Part shown: piece after piece, positions 1 to 7,368 of the stretch
Layout: the number at the start of each line of letters is the position of its first letter
Position numbering within the stretch: position 1 is the first letter of the stretch
Assembly (NCBI GenBank): GCA_903850425.1
Contig: CAINLR010000137.1
Location: 1 to 52,148, forward strand
Origin: an uncultured Verrucomicrobia subdivision 3 bacterium
Lineage (GTDB): Bacteria; Verrucomicrobiota; Verrucomicrobiia; Limisphaerales; UBA11358
Length of the DNA stretch: 52,148 nt
Reading direction: 5' to 3'
Position numbers and translations under genes: made by a program
Notes under the pieces: generated by a model
Seen by the model: only the letters and a program-made list of their open reading frames with translations
Told to the model about the DNA's origin: nothing
The model's database searches: none

Positions 1-2
1 CG

Positions 3-125
3 GACTATCTGGCCGAACGCAACCTGAACCCCAAACGGTATGTCTGGCGTGCCGCAGGCGCTGACATCCTGGCCAAGCTCCAGCGCGCCCGCCAAAAACT
101 CACACAGTTAAAATCACGGTCTTGA
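3..125 (+). pseudogene. IS630-type transposase, C-terminal fragment
   Basis: The window opens inside a reading frame of 40 codons ending in TGA at 123-125. Its translation (DYLAERNLNPKRYVW, then ADILAKLQRARQKL) has the look of the last part of IS630-family DDE transposases, where a short acidic helix is followed by a W-x-A-x-x-x-(D/E)-I-L-x-K motif. Everything upstream lies outside the window, so this may be the end of an intact gene or a remnant. The recognition is by eye from family knowledge. Confidence 0.7.
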
Positions 126-280
126 AGGACACTACACTAGAACTTGCGATAGTGTTTCAGGATGAAAGCCCATGAAACACAAAGCGGAAGCCTATCCGCC
201 AGCGGCACCATCAATTTGTTGGATGGCCCACACGGAGGCGCAAAATACCAGAAAGTGTTCGGTGCCCGCAAGCGCAGATT

Positions 281-490
281 GCGCGGCTGTGGGAGCGAGC
301 GTGGGAGCGTAATGGGTTATTTTATGGCCAATTGACGATCGCCGATCAAGAAACCGGAGCCAAGTTTGTTCGCTGCGTCGGCAAGTAGGACAAAGGCGGC
401 AATCCGCAGGTTGCCTCGATTAATCAGGCTCGCGCGCTGTCAAAGGTCCCTCCCGTCGCCATCCTGCAGGATCAAGTCCATCGGCGGCGG
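281..490 (+). pseudogene. possible decayed tyrosine-recombinase N-terminal region
   Basis: An open stretch reads RLWERAWERNGLFYGQLTIA, then DQETGAKFVRCVGK, a stop at 386-388, and in the same frame DKGGNPQVASINQARALSKV. The NGLFYGQLTI...GAKFVR pattern resembles the N-terminal arm-binding region of tyrosine recombinases seen in Verrucomicrobia and relatives. No start codon, catalytic domain or R-H-R-Y residues remain, so any protein is dead. It sits between an IS630 fragment and the end of the dapF-like gene. The assignment is tentative. Nothing else is seen in 126-546. Confidence 0.35.
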
Positions 491-546
491 CGAATGAAAC
501 TCCACCGATGCTGGATCAAGGTCAAATTCACGGACGATCGCTCAAA

Positions 547-1395
547 TCAGCTTGCGGTAAAAATCTCCGGACTGATGACGCCGGCGGCTACGCGCGTCAC
601 GCTCCCGGTCATCAGAATGTCGAAGCCGTCACGGATCTCGATCTGGATGATGCCGCCCGGGCAATGGACCGAAATGTTTTGATCCACCAGCCCCAGCTTG
701 TGGGCGACCGCTGCGGAGGCGCTGCTGCTGCTGCCGCTGGCCAGCGTGTAGCCGGCGCCGCGTTCCCAAATCTCAATCTGGATGTTCGCGCGGTCGAGCA
801 CCTTCATGAACTGCACGTTGGTCTTGCGCGGGAAATTCGGATGCGCTTCCAGTCCCGGCCCGAATTCATGCGCGAGCCGGGCGCTGATTTCCGGCAGCGG
901 CAGCACGCAATGCGGATTGCCAATGGTCGCCGCGCAGTAGGTGAACTCGCGTCCGCCGACGGAAATTTTTTCGCTGATGACTTCACGCTCTGCTCCGGCC
1001 ACGGGAATTTTCCCGCTGTCGAAGCTGACCTTTCCCATTTCGACGCGCGCCATTCGGCCGCCGTCGAACACCGTGGAGCGCACGATGCCGCCGTCGGTCT
1101 GGAGCGCAAACTCGTCGTTGCCCACAAACTTCGTGTCCCAGAGATAGCGCGAGAAGATGCGCACGCCGTTGCCGCTTTTCTCGGCGATGCTGCCGTCGGG
1201 ATTGTAAATCTTGAGCGCGCACTTGGCCGTGGTCGAAGGCAGCGGCCCGAGCAGAATGCCATCCGAGCCGACGCCGAAATTGCGGTGGCAAATGGTTTTG
1301 ACCTGTTCGGTCGTAAGCGGGGCAGACAGATCTTTCGGGTCAATGACAATGTAGTCGTTGCCGAGCGCGTGGTATTTGGTGAAAGCAATTTGCAT
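547..1395 (-). CDS. dapF: DapF-family epimerase homologue with Ser in both catalytic Cys positions
   Basis: A 282-aa protein of the diaminopimelate epimerase fold. It starts MQIAFTKYHALGNDYIVID and has the paired motifs around the two active-site positions of the family. In true DapF each motif carries a catalytic cysteine (NxxxAxxCGNG and ERGAGETxACG). Here they read AEKSGNGVRIF (Ser74) and ERGAGYTLASGSSSS (Ser220). The substrate-contacting Glu of ERGAGE is Tyr216. Both codons were checked on the DNA. DapF interconverts LL- and meso-diaminopimelate by a two-thiol mechanism, so this enzyme may act differently or on another substrate. It is last in an apparent pyrD-channel-dapF run on the minus strand, 69 bp after the preceding gene. 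The family assignment is firm; the function is not. Confidence 0.85.
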   Translation of the reverse strand: MQIAFTKYHALGNDYIVIDPKDLSAPLTTEQVKTICHRNFGVGSDGILLGPLPSTTAKCALKIYNPDGSIAEKSGNGVRIFSRYLWDTKFVGNDEFALQTDGGIVRSTVFDGGRMARVEMGKVSFDSGKIPVAGAEREVISEKISVGGREFTYCAATIGNPHCVLPLPEISARLAHEFGPGLEAHPNFPRKTNVQFMKVLDRANIQIEIWERGAGYTLASGSSSSASAAVAHKLGLVDQNISVHCPGGIIQIEIRDGFDILMTGSVTRVAAGVISPEIFTAS

Positions 1396-1464
1396 TGGCG
1401 GAAGATAGTAATTTGCCGGTCAGGTGTAAAAACAGAACTCGTTCAAAATGTCGCGCGACCCAAA

Positions 1465-1821
1465 TTATTTTCCAGCGCGACCTTCGTCTTCCAGATGAAA
1501 CTTGTGCAGCGAGCGATGGACCACCGGCGCAAAGATGATTCCCAAAATAGCGACCAGGGCGAGCCCGCTGAAGAGCGCATAGCAGCCGGCGAACAGCTTG
1601 CCGCTGGCGGTTTGCAGCGTGGCGACTGGCCCCATACCCGAAAGGATCATCGCCGCGTTCACAAAGGCATCAATCCACGGCAACTTTTCAAAAGTATGAT
1701 AGCCGGTCATGCCGATGCCGAGGGCCACCGCAATGACCGCCCCTCCAAGCGCCGCGTGGCGCGCGATGCGCCGGTAATACTCTTTGCGCGGCAGCAGTGG
1801 CTTAGTGTGGTGTTCAAACAT
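1465..1821 (-). CDS. small two-helix membrane protein, potassium-channel-pore-like
   Basis: A 118-aa protein with a basic N-terminus, a hydrophobic helix near residues 25-42 (LGGAVIAVALGIGMTGYHTF), a re-entrant-looking segment DAFVNAAMILSGMGPV around residues 51-66, and a second helix about 78-99. The TM-pore-TM order recalls Ion_trans_2 channel modules, but the selectivity filter (T-x-G-Y-G) is absent: GMGPV stands in its place. It begins 12 bp after pyrD ends and is probably co-transcribed with it. Similar small proteins occur in many Gram-negative bacteria without a known role. I infer a membrane protein, and the channel link is only structural resemblance. Confidence 0.75.
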   Translation of the reverse strand: MFEHHTKPLLPRKEYYRRIARHAALGGAVIAVALGIGMTGYHTFEKLPWIDAFVNAAMILSGMGPVATLQTASGKLFAGCYALFSGLALVAILGIIFAPVVHRSLHKFHLEDEGRAGK

Positions 1822-1833
1822 TCGGCGAAGTTT

Positions 1834-2751
1834 TTAATTCTGGGGGATTTGCACGCTGCCGGTGAGTTCGCGCACGTCGCTGATCTTTTTGCGTTCCATG
1901 AAATCGCGAATGCCGGCGAGGACTTGCAACGGCGTCTGTGGCTCGTAAAAATTTGCCGTGCCCACGGCCACCGCCGTCGCGCCGGCCATGAGAAACTCAA
2001 TCGCATCGTCCGCGCACTGAATGCCGCCCATGCCGATGATGGGAATTTTCACCGCCTTGGCCGCCTCCCAAACGAGTTTGATCGCAATTGGTTTGATGGC
2101 CGGGCCGGTGAGGCCGCCGGTGATGTTGGCGAGCTTCGGCTTGCGCGTGTGGATGTCTATGGCCATCGCGGGAAAACTGTTCGTCACGGCGAGCGCGTCG
2201 CTGCCCGCGTCCTCGGCGGCTTTGGCGAGCGGCGCGATGTTCGGGACGTTCGGACTCATCTTGGTGATGAGCGGCAGGGTCGTGGCCTGGCGGCAGGCGG
2301 CGACGACTTGCGCGAGCAGTTTCGGATCGGTGCCAAACTGCGCGCCGCCTTCCTTGATGTTCGGGCAGGAGACGTTGAGTTCCAGCGCACCGACGCCGCC
2401 CAGCGCATCGAAGCGGCGCGCGACTTCGGCGTATTCCTCGACCGTCGTGCCCCAGATATTGATGATGGTCGGGACTTTCAGCGCCTTGAGGAACGGCCAG
2501 TATTTTTTGATGAAGCCGTCCACGCCCGGCCCTTGCAGGCCAATGGCGTTCAACATGCCGCTCGTGACTTCAGCGGTGCGCGGCGTGGGATTGCCGAGCA
2601 CGGGATTCAAGCGGATACCCTTGACCGTGACCGCGCCGAGCAGGTTCAAGTCAATCAACCGCGCATACTCCGCGCCGTAGCCGAACGTGCCGGACGCCAC
2701 CGTCACCGGATTTTGCATCGTGAGCTTGCCGATCTGGACAGATAAATTCAT
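1834..2751 (-). CDS. pyrD: dihydroorotate dehydrogenase, class 1B catalytic subunit
   Basis: A 305-aa FMN-dependent TIM-barrel enzyme that oxidises dihydroorotate to orotate in pyrimidine synthesis, in the cytosol. It opens with LSVQIGKLTMQNPVTVASGT, typical of class 1B. The catalytic loop LELNVSCPN places the base at Cys129, as in PyrDB (class 2 enzymes use Ser). ITKMSPN, TNSF and the FMN-phosphate loops GMGGI and AVAVGTA follow in order. Class 1B enzymes normally work with PyrK, an iron-sulfur/FAD subunit; no pyrK is adjacent. It is first in a minus-strand run with the channel-like gene and the dapF-like gene. The start at 2751 gives the normal N-terminus. Confidence 0.95.
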   Translation of the reverse strand: MNLSVQIGKLTMQNPVTVASGTFGYGAEYARLIDLNLLGAVTVKGIRLNPVLGNPTPRTAEVTSGMLNAIGLQGPGVDGFIKKYWPFLKALKVPTIINIWGTTVEEYAEVARRFDALGGVGALELNVSCPNIKEGGAQFGTDPKLLAQVVAACRQATTLPLITKMSPNVPNIAPLAKAAEDAGSDALAVTNSFPAMAIDIHTRKPKLANITGGLTGPAIKPIAIKLVWEAAKAVKIPIIGMGGIQCADDAIEFLMAGATAVAVGTANFYEPQTPLQVLAGIRDFMERKKISDVRELTGSVQIPQN

Positions 2752-3048
2752 GTTGCCAGAACTTACCGAAATAATCCGGGTGACTCAATTCGCAAAAGGT
2801 CCAAGCGGGCCGGGCTTGCCCCGGCGGACGGCGTGGCGGATGCGGCCCACGTGTGAACACCGTGCATCTGCGTTGACCGCTTTGCCGTCCGGCGCACTGG
2901 CACTCCCGGGCTGCGGCGCTGGTCGCGAACTTGTGGTTGCCGCTCAGTGTTTGCGCCGGGCCGGCGGCGTCAAGGCGCCCGGACTTTAACTCGCGGCTTG
3001 TCGGCCCGGCGGCGATTGCATAGATTCTTCCGACTCCAAAAATTATTT
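2752..3048. other. divergent intergenic region
   Basis: About 297 bp between divergently transcribed pyrD (-) and the oxidoreductase gene (+). It should hold both promoters. It is very GC-rich, and I can place no convincing -35/-10 pair or operator. A reading frame open back to 2947 runs into the downstream gene, but its extra residues (Arg-rich) do not look like protein. Confidence 0.5.
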
Positions 3049-4239
3049 ATGTCAAACAGACCTCTCAATGTCGGACTGGTGGGCGGCGGCAAAGGCGCTT
3101 TCATCGTCCATCCTCACCAACGGGCCATCCACTTTGACGGCACCCGCCGCGTGGTTGCCGGCGCGTTGTTTCCCGATGCCAAAGTCGCGATGGAAGAAGC
3201 CGCCAACTGGCCTTACCCGATCAAAGGTTACGCGTCCTACGACGACATGATCGCGGCGAACAAGGATTTGCCCGAAGATCAAAAGCTGGATTACATCCTC
3301 ATCGTCACGCCGAACTTCGTGCATTTCGATCCGGCGATGAAGGCGATGAAGGCGGGCATCGCGGTGTTCTGCGAAAAGCCGTTGTGTTTGAATCTTACCG
3401 AGGCCGACGAACTGGTGAACACGGCGCGCGCGCTGAATGTTCCGTTTGGCGTGGCGCATACTTATCTCGGCCACTGGACGAGCCGGTTCGCGCGCTACAT
3501 CGTGCAGAGCGGCTTGCTCGGCGACGTGCGCTGGGTGGACAGCTATTACATCCAGGGCTGGCTCGCCACCAAGCTCGAAGCCACCGGCCAACAGCAGGCG
3601 ACGTGGCGGGTGGACCCGAAACGCGCGGGCGGTTCCGGCTGCGGCGGCGACATCGGCACGCACGCCCTCATGCAACTGCGCTACGTCACCGGCTTGGATG
3701 TCACGGACGTTTCCGCGCAGATGGAAACGTTTGTCGAGGGCCGCGCCCTCGACGATCATTTCACGATCTATTGCAAATTGAGCAATGGTGGCAAGGCGCT
3801 CGTGCGCGCGTCGCAAATTTGCATCGGCTCGAAAAACGATCTCGGCCTGGTCGTGGCCGGCACCAAAGGCACGCTCAGTTGGCGGCAAGAAACCCCAGAG
3901 AGCATCACCGTTTGCCTGCCGAATCAGCCGGATCGCGTCTATTGGCGCGGCGCGGTGACCGGCGGCGACGGTTTTCTGCCGAAAGATTTGCCCGCTGAGC
4001 TCTTGGCCGAACCGACGATTCCGGCGGGTCATCCCGAAGCGTTTCACGACGCCTTCGCGCGGCTGCATCGCTGCTTCGAAGCGGACGTGCGTAGATGGAA
4101 AGCCGGCGAGCCATTCAATAGCGACGGCAGCAAATACGCCAACGTCGCGGACGGCTGGACCGGCATCGCCTTCATCGAAACCTGCGTGGCCAGCAGCAAG
4201 CAGAACGGGGCCTGGACCGCCTTGCCGCCGAAGAAATAA
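3049..4239 (+). CDS. Gfo/Idh/MocA-family NAD(P)-dependent oxidoreductase
   Basis: A 396-aa dehydrogenase. The Rossmann nucleotide site is at the N-terminus (RPLNVGLVGGGKGAFIVHP), with the family motif IVTPNFVHFDPAM and the EKP triad (VFCEKPLCLN) about residues 106-115. The C-terminal half is the usual Gfo/Idh beta-sheet domain with GGDIGTHALM supplying the catalytic His/Asp region. These enzymes oxidise sugars or cyclitols at a ring hydroxyl. The ATG at 3049 is chosen because it puts the GxGxxG region directly after the start; an in-frame extension to 2947 is Arg-rich and unlikely. It leads a cluster with a DUF1080 protein and a ThuA-like protein, a combination linked to 3-keto-sugar metabolism. 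Confidence 0.92.
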   Translation: MSNRPLNVGLVGGGKGAFIVHPHQRAIHFDGTRRVVAGALFPDAKVAMEEAANWPYPIKGYASYDDMIAANKDLPEDQKLDYILIVTPNFVHFDPAMKAMKAGIAVFCEKPLCLNLTEADELVNTARALNVPFGVAHTYLGHWTSRFARYIVQSGLLGDVRWVDSYYIQGWLATKLEATGQQQATWRVDPKRAGGSGCGGDIGTHALMQLRYVTGLDVTDVSAQMETFVEGRALDDHFTIYCKLSNGGKALVRASQICIGSKNDLGLVVAGTKGTLSWRQETPESITVCLPNQPDRVYWRGAVTGGDGFLPKDLPAELLAEPTIPAGHPEAFHDAFARLHRCFEADVRRWKAGEPFNSDGSKYANVADGWTGIAFIETCVASSKQNGAWTALPPKK

Positions 4240-4314
4240 GGCCAATTGAAACCACATTGAAATTGGCTGCGTCCAACAGGCAACGGATCAATTTCTTAAA
4301 CACCTAAACTCAAA

Positions 4315-5178
4315 ATGAAAAACAACATTCTGGCCGTCGCGGTTCTCGCGGCTGCGGTGGCGGGCTGCTCGGCCCAAACCGAGCCGCCGAAAACGGCCCC
4401 GCAAGTCGCGCCGCCCGCACCCAAAATTGTGGAGGTCGTGATTGACGGCGTCGCCGGTTTTCAAGACACGCCGATGCAGCCGGATGGCACCTGGCATGTG
4501 CATGATCCGGCCCGGCCGCAGCCGCCCGTCGTGACGCCCGGCTCCTTCAGCCAGATGGCGCCCCCGCCGAGCGACGCGATCGTGTTGTTTGATGGCAGCG
4601 ATTTGTCTCATTGGCTGGACAAGAAATCTGGCGGTCCCGCGCTCTGGACGGTGGAAAACGGCGTGGCCGTTTCCGCGAAGGGCGACATCATGACGACGAA
4701 TAAATTCGGCGACATCCAGTTGCACTTGGAATTCCGCGAGCCGTCGCCGGGCCAGGGTGAAGGACAGGGACGCGGCAACAGCGGCATTTATTTCATGGGC
4801 CTTTACGAGATTCAGATCCTCGACTGCTACATCAACAAAACCTATGCCGACGGCGCGACGGGCGGACTTTATGGCCAGCATCCCGCGCTCGCCAATGCGT
4901 GCCGCCCGCCCGGCGAATGGCAGACTTACGACATCATCTTCACCGCGCCGCGCTTTGGGGCGGACGGCGCGATGGTGTTGCCGGCGTATGTGACCGTCAC
5001 GTTGAACGGCGTCGTGGTGCAGAATCATCAGGCGTATCGCGGCGCGACCAACTGGCGTTCGCCCGGCCAGTATTCGGCGCATGACCCGGAACTGCCGCTC
5101 AGCCTGCAGTATCACAACAACTCCGTTTCCTTCCGCAACATCTGGGTGCGCCCGGTGCCGATGGTCAACGAACCTTGA
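4315..5178 (+). CDS. DUF1080 (3-keto-disaccharide hydrolase-like) lipoprotein
   Basis: A 287-aa exported protein. Residues 1-18 form a lipoprotein signal with lipobox AVAGC, so it is probably anchored in an envelope membrane. A Pro-rich linker (about 22-95) leads to the concanavalin-like DUF1080 domain: IVLFDGSDLSHWLDK, then DIQLHLEFR, GNSGIYFMGLYEIQILD, WQTYDIIF, and the closing SLQYHNNSVSFRNIWVRP. Members of this family hydrolyse 3-keto-glycosides or bind polysaccharide. It follows the Gfo/Idh gene by 75 bp and overlaps the open frame of the ThuA-like gene. The domain is clear, while substrate and catalytic activity are inferred from the family. Confidence 0.92.
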   Translation: MKNNILAVAVLAAAVAGCSAQTEPPKTAPQVAPPAPKIVEVVIDGVAGFQDTPMQPDGTWHVHDPARPQPPVVTPGSFSQMAPPPSDAIVLFDGSDLSHWLDKKSGGPALWTVENGVAVSAKGDIMTTNKFGDIQLHLEFREPSPGQGEGQGRGNSGIYFMGLYEIQILDCYINKTYADGATGGLYGQHPALANACRPPGEWQTYDIIFTAPRFGADGAMVLPAYVTVTLNGVVVQNHQAYRGATNWRSPGQYSAHDPELPLSLQYHNNSVSFRNIWVRPVPMVNEP

Positions 5179-5210
5179 TTCAATTCGAAATTAAAAATAA
5201 AAAACAAAAA

Positions 5211-6086
5211 ATGAAAAAAATATTCACCATCGCACTGATCGCCTTAACGGCTGCCACGTTGCCGGCCGCGCCAAAAAAGCTGCTCGTGGTCACGACCACG
5301 ACGGGCTTCCGGCACAGCTCCATTCCCACGGCGGAAAAAGTTCTCGCCCAGCTTGCCAAGGACAGCGGCGAATTCACCGTGGATTTTGTCCAGCAGCCGC
5401 CCGGCAAACCGGAGTTGAAGAAAGACGCGACGGACGAGCAGAAGGCCGCGTTCAAAACCGCCGATGCCGCTTGGACGGAGCAGTTGAAAACCGCGCTGCA
5501 AAAACTGTCACCCGCGTCCTTGAAAAATTACGACGGCGTGGTTTTTGCCAGCACCACGGGCGACCTGCCGCTGCCCGACAAGCAGGGCTTTCTCGACTGG
5601 CTCAAGGCGGGCCATGCCTTTATCGGCCTGCACGCGGCAAGTGACACGTTTCACGGCTGGCCGGATTTTGTGGCGATGCTCGGCGGCGAGTTTGCCCATC
5701 ATGGCCCGCAGGTCAGCGTGGAATGCCTGAACCAGGATCCGCAAAGCCCAGCCACGGCGCACCTCGGCAAGTCCTGGACGGTTTCGCAGGAGGAGATTTA
5801 TCAGTTCAAGAATTACGACCCGACGAAGGTTCACGACCTGCTCATCATGGACAAGCATCCGGAGCACAAGGAAATCAACGGACATTTTGCCGTCTCGTGG
5901 TGCAAGCCTTACGGCGGCGGCAAGGTGTTCTACACCTCGCTCGGGCATCGCGAAGACGTGTGGGACGCCGACCCGACCATCAAGGATCGAAAGAACGATC
6001 CCGCCATCAGCAAGGCGTATCAGCAGCACGTCCTCGGCGGTATCGAATGGGCGCTCGGCCTGAAGACGACCGCGCCGGTCCAGTGA
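5211..6086 (+). CDS. ThuA-like domain protein, secreted
   Basis: A 291-aa protein. A signal peptide KKIFTIALIALTAATLPAA precedes a ThuA-like class-I-glutamine-amidotransferase fold: KKLLVVTTTTGFRHSSIPTAE, FASTTGDLPLPDKQG, HAFIGLHAASDTFHGW, then HPEHKEINGHFAVSW and VFYTSLGHREDVW near the C-terminus. ThuA-like proteins take part in trehalose and 3-keto-sugar utilisation in rhizobia, and are often paired with Gfo/Idh dehydrogenases (ThuB) and DUF1080 proteins, as here. An in-frame start at 5175 exists, but the ATG at 5211 gives a proper signal peptide. A strong terminator follows at 6123. Confidence 0.92.
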   Translation: MKKIFTIALIALTAATLPAAPKKLLVVTTTTGFRHSSIPTAEKVLAQLAKDSGEFTVDFVQQPPGKPELKKDATDEQKAAFKTADAAWTEQLKTALQKLSPASLKNYDGVVFASTTGDLPLPDKQGFLDWLKAGHAFIGLHAASDTFHGWPDFVAMLGGEFAHHGPQVSVECLNQDPQSPATAHLGKSWTVSQEEIYQFKNYDPTKVHDLLIMDKHPEHKEINGHFAVSWCKPYGGGKVFYTSLGHREDVWDADPTIKDRKNDPAISKAYQQHVLGGIEWALGLKTTAPVQ

Positions 6087-6122
6087 TCCCCGGACGGAAA
6101 TAAAATCAAGATCTGAAAAAGC

Positions 6123-6159
6123 AAACTCCCCCGCCGGGCAACCGGCGGGGGAGTTTTTT
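6123..6159 (+). terminator. rho-independent terminator
   Basis: A perfect stem runs from 6126-6137 (CTCCCCCGCCGG) to 6142-6153, closed by a GCAA tetraloop and followed by TTTTTT. It ends the oxidoreductase-DUF1080-ThuA transcript 37 bp after the last stop codon. On the minus strand only a short T tract is present, so it is mainly a plus-strand terminator. Confidence 0.92.
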
Positions 6160-6455
6160 GCGGTTCATCTGCAACTCACGCGCAGCCTACACCAGGTTTA
6201 GGCATCATGGCTTAAGGGTTAGCGCGGTGGAACCGCAACCAAAGGGCTGCACCGCACGTTCACCGCCGAGCACCCGGGTTCCCCGATGCGCTGGGAAAAT
6301 CTTTGCAGAACGTTGCGAAATTGGAAAACAGCAGTTCAATGCGGCAAAGCTGACAGAAAAGTCCCATGGTCAGATTCTCTGGCACCTTTGCGCCGTAGCA
6401 TTTTTGCGTTTCAATTGCCCCCCGGCGCATGATGAGCTGCTCCCAATACATCGGT
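6160..6455. other. intergenic region without a recognised gene
   Basis: About 300 bp between the terminator and the end of gatC. Short open frames exist on both strands (for example a 73-aa one), but none has a recognisable domain or a convincing start. I see no tRNA, repeat or IS signature. Confidence 0.5.
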
Positions 6456-6743
6456 TTACTCCACGATTTTCGGCACAACAAAAAGCCCGCCGGCCTGGCG
6501 CGGGGCGTTGCGGAGGGCAGCGTCTTGCGGGAGCGAGGGGCGGACTTCGTCGGCGCGGGTGACGTTGACCATGGGCATGGCGTGCGCGGTGGGTTCCACG
6601 CCGGTGACGTCGAGTTCGCGAAGCTTCTCGATGTAGCCGAGAATGTGGCCGAGTTGCGCGCCGAGTTTCACTTCCTCGTCGGGCGTGAGGGCGAGCCGCG
6701 CGAGATGCGCGACGTATTTCACATTGATTTCAGCAGCAGCCAT
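6456..6743 (-). CDS. gatC: Asp-tRNA(Asn)/Glu-tRNA(Gln) amidotransferase subunit C
   Basis: A 95-aa protein with the GatC pattern: INVKYVAHLARLALTPDEE, then LGHILGYIEKLRELDVTGVEPT and the closing RADEVRPSLP...APRQAGGLFVVPKIVE. GatC wraps around GatA and stabilises the GatCAB complex, which converts Glu-tRNA(Gln) and Asp-tRNA(Asn) to the amidated forms. gatA and gatB are not in the neighbourhood. The minus-strand region beyond its stop holds no gene before the terminator at 6123-6159. Upstream lies a repeat-rich intergenic region, not an operon partner. Confidence 0.95.
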   Translation of the reverse strand: MAAAEINVKYVAHLARLALTPDEEVKLGAQLGHILGYIEKLRELDVTGVEPTAHAMPMVNVTRADEVRPSLPQDAALRNAPRQAGGLFVVPKIVE

Positions 6744-6811
6744 GCGGAGAAATTACGGTCCCAAGCCGGAAGTTGAAAGTCCAAAGTCGTGAGCGCCGGA
6801 TGATTGGGCGC

Positions 6812-6862
6812 ATCTCACTTTCTGGCAAAGCGGTGATTCTCATGCGCAGTCGGCTTCAGCCG
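6812..6862 (+). repeat. dispersed repeat (CTCACTTTCT...TTCAGCC type), copy 1
   Basis: Begins CTCACTTTCTGGCAA and ends at the small palindrome CGGCTTCAGCCG, followed by GGTG. It is a diverged relative of the elements at 6961-7010 and 14821-14910. It faces the copy at 6961-7010, so the gatC-ptsH gap is flanked by two inward-facing copies. Confidence 0.5.
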
Positions 6863-6887
6863 GGTGAAGCGGGCACCGAGAACTCAA

Positions 6888-6943
6888 AAACGGTTTCAAC
6901 CGTTTCCCTTGCGGCCATGACCCGAAACCGTTGAAACGGTTTC
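6888..6943. repeat. paired AAACGGTT/AACCGTTT palindromes
   Basis: Two short palindromes: AAACGGTT-TC-AACCGTTT at 6888-6905 and AAACCGTT-GA-AACGGTTT at 6925-6942. They are also inverted repeats of each other and could form a cruciform or RNA hairpin. They lie between the two facing dispersed-repeat copies upstream of gatC. Confidence 0.7.
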
Positions 6944-6960
6944 GTCGTTTGACGACTCGA

Positions 6961-7010
6961 CCACCGGCCTGAACCCCGGTGCTAATGAGAGGTTGCAAGA
7001 AAGCGAGCTG
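6961..7010 (-). repeat. dispersed repeat, copy 2
   Basis: Read on the minus strand it gives CTCGCTTTCTTGCAACCTCTC, one symbol short of identity in most positions with 14828 onward, followed by ATTAGCACCGG and a GGGTTCAGGCCGG core. The core corresponds to the palindrome ACCGGGCTTCAGCCCGGT of the copy at 14821. It directly follows the ptsH stop codon. Confidence 0.7.
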
Positions 7011-7019
7011 AACCCCCAC

Positions 7020-7328
7020 CTATTCCTCGTCAAACTTCCGCTGCACGAGCGCCTCGAGTTCGGCCATGGCGGCGGTGGCGTCGGAGCCCTTGGCGTGCAC
7101 GGTCACTTTGCTCCCGGGGCCGGCGGCGAGCATCATCAGGCCCATGATGCTCTTGCCATTGATCTTTTCACCGTCCTTTTCCACGAAGATGTCGCTGCCA
7201 TAACGGGTGGCGATCTTGACAAACATGGCGGCCGGTCGGGCGTGGATGCCCGACTTGTTCGCGATGGTGAGTTCCTTGGTCAGAAACTCGGCGGCGTCAG
7301 CTTTTTTGGCGCTCATTTTTTGATTCAT
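7020..7328 (-). CDS. ptsH: HPr phosphocarrier protein
   Basis: About 102 aa. The active-site motif KSGIHARPAAMFVK carries the phosphorylatable His (His29 from this start). The regulatory Ser lies 31 residues later in NGKSIMGLMMLA (Ser60), matching the His15-Ser46 spacing of classical HPr. HPr relays phosphate from enzyme I and is controlled by HPr kinase on the Ser. The gene follows hprK by 40 bp, last in the kds-lpt operon. The start could instead be at 7316 (MSAKKADAAEFL) or further up at 7367; none has a clear Shine-Dalgarno, and the 7316 and 7328 starts both give an N-terminal tail longer than usual. Confidence 0.95.
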   Translation of the reverse strand: MNQKMSAKKADAAEFLTKELTIANKSGIHARPAAMFVKIATRYGSDIFVEKDGEKINGKSIMGLMMLAAGPGSKVTVHAKGSDATAAMAELEALVQRKFDEE

Positions 7329-7368
7329 CGGAACTTTAGTCGGCGTGGAATTATTCCGCCAACACAAT

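Noticed and set aside
508-2745. A 745-codon open frame on the plus strand
   Set aside because: It is antisense to dapF, the channel-like gene and pyrD, is rich in Arg/His/Ala as expected from GC-rich antisense, and has no domain.
6888-6943. Possible CRISPR-like repeat-spacer unit
   Set aside because: Only two short palindromes with one 19-bp spacer, in opposite orientation; no array and no cas genes.
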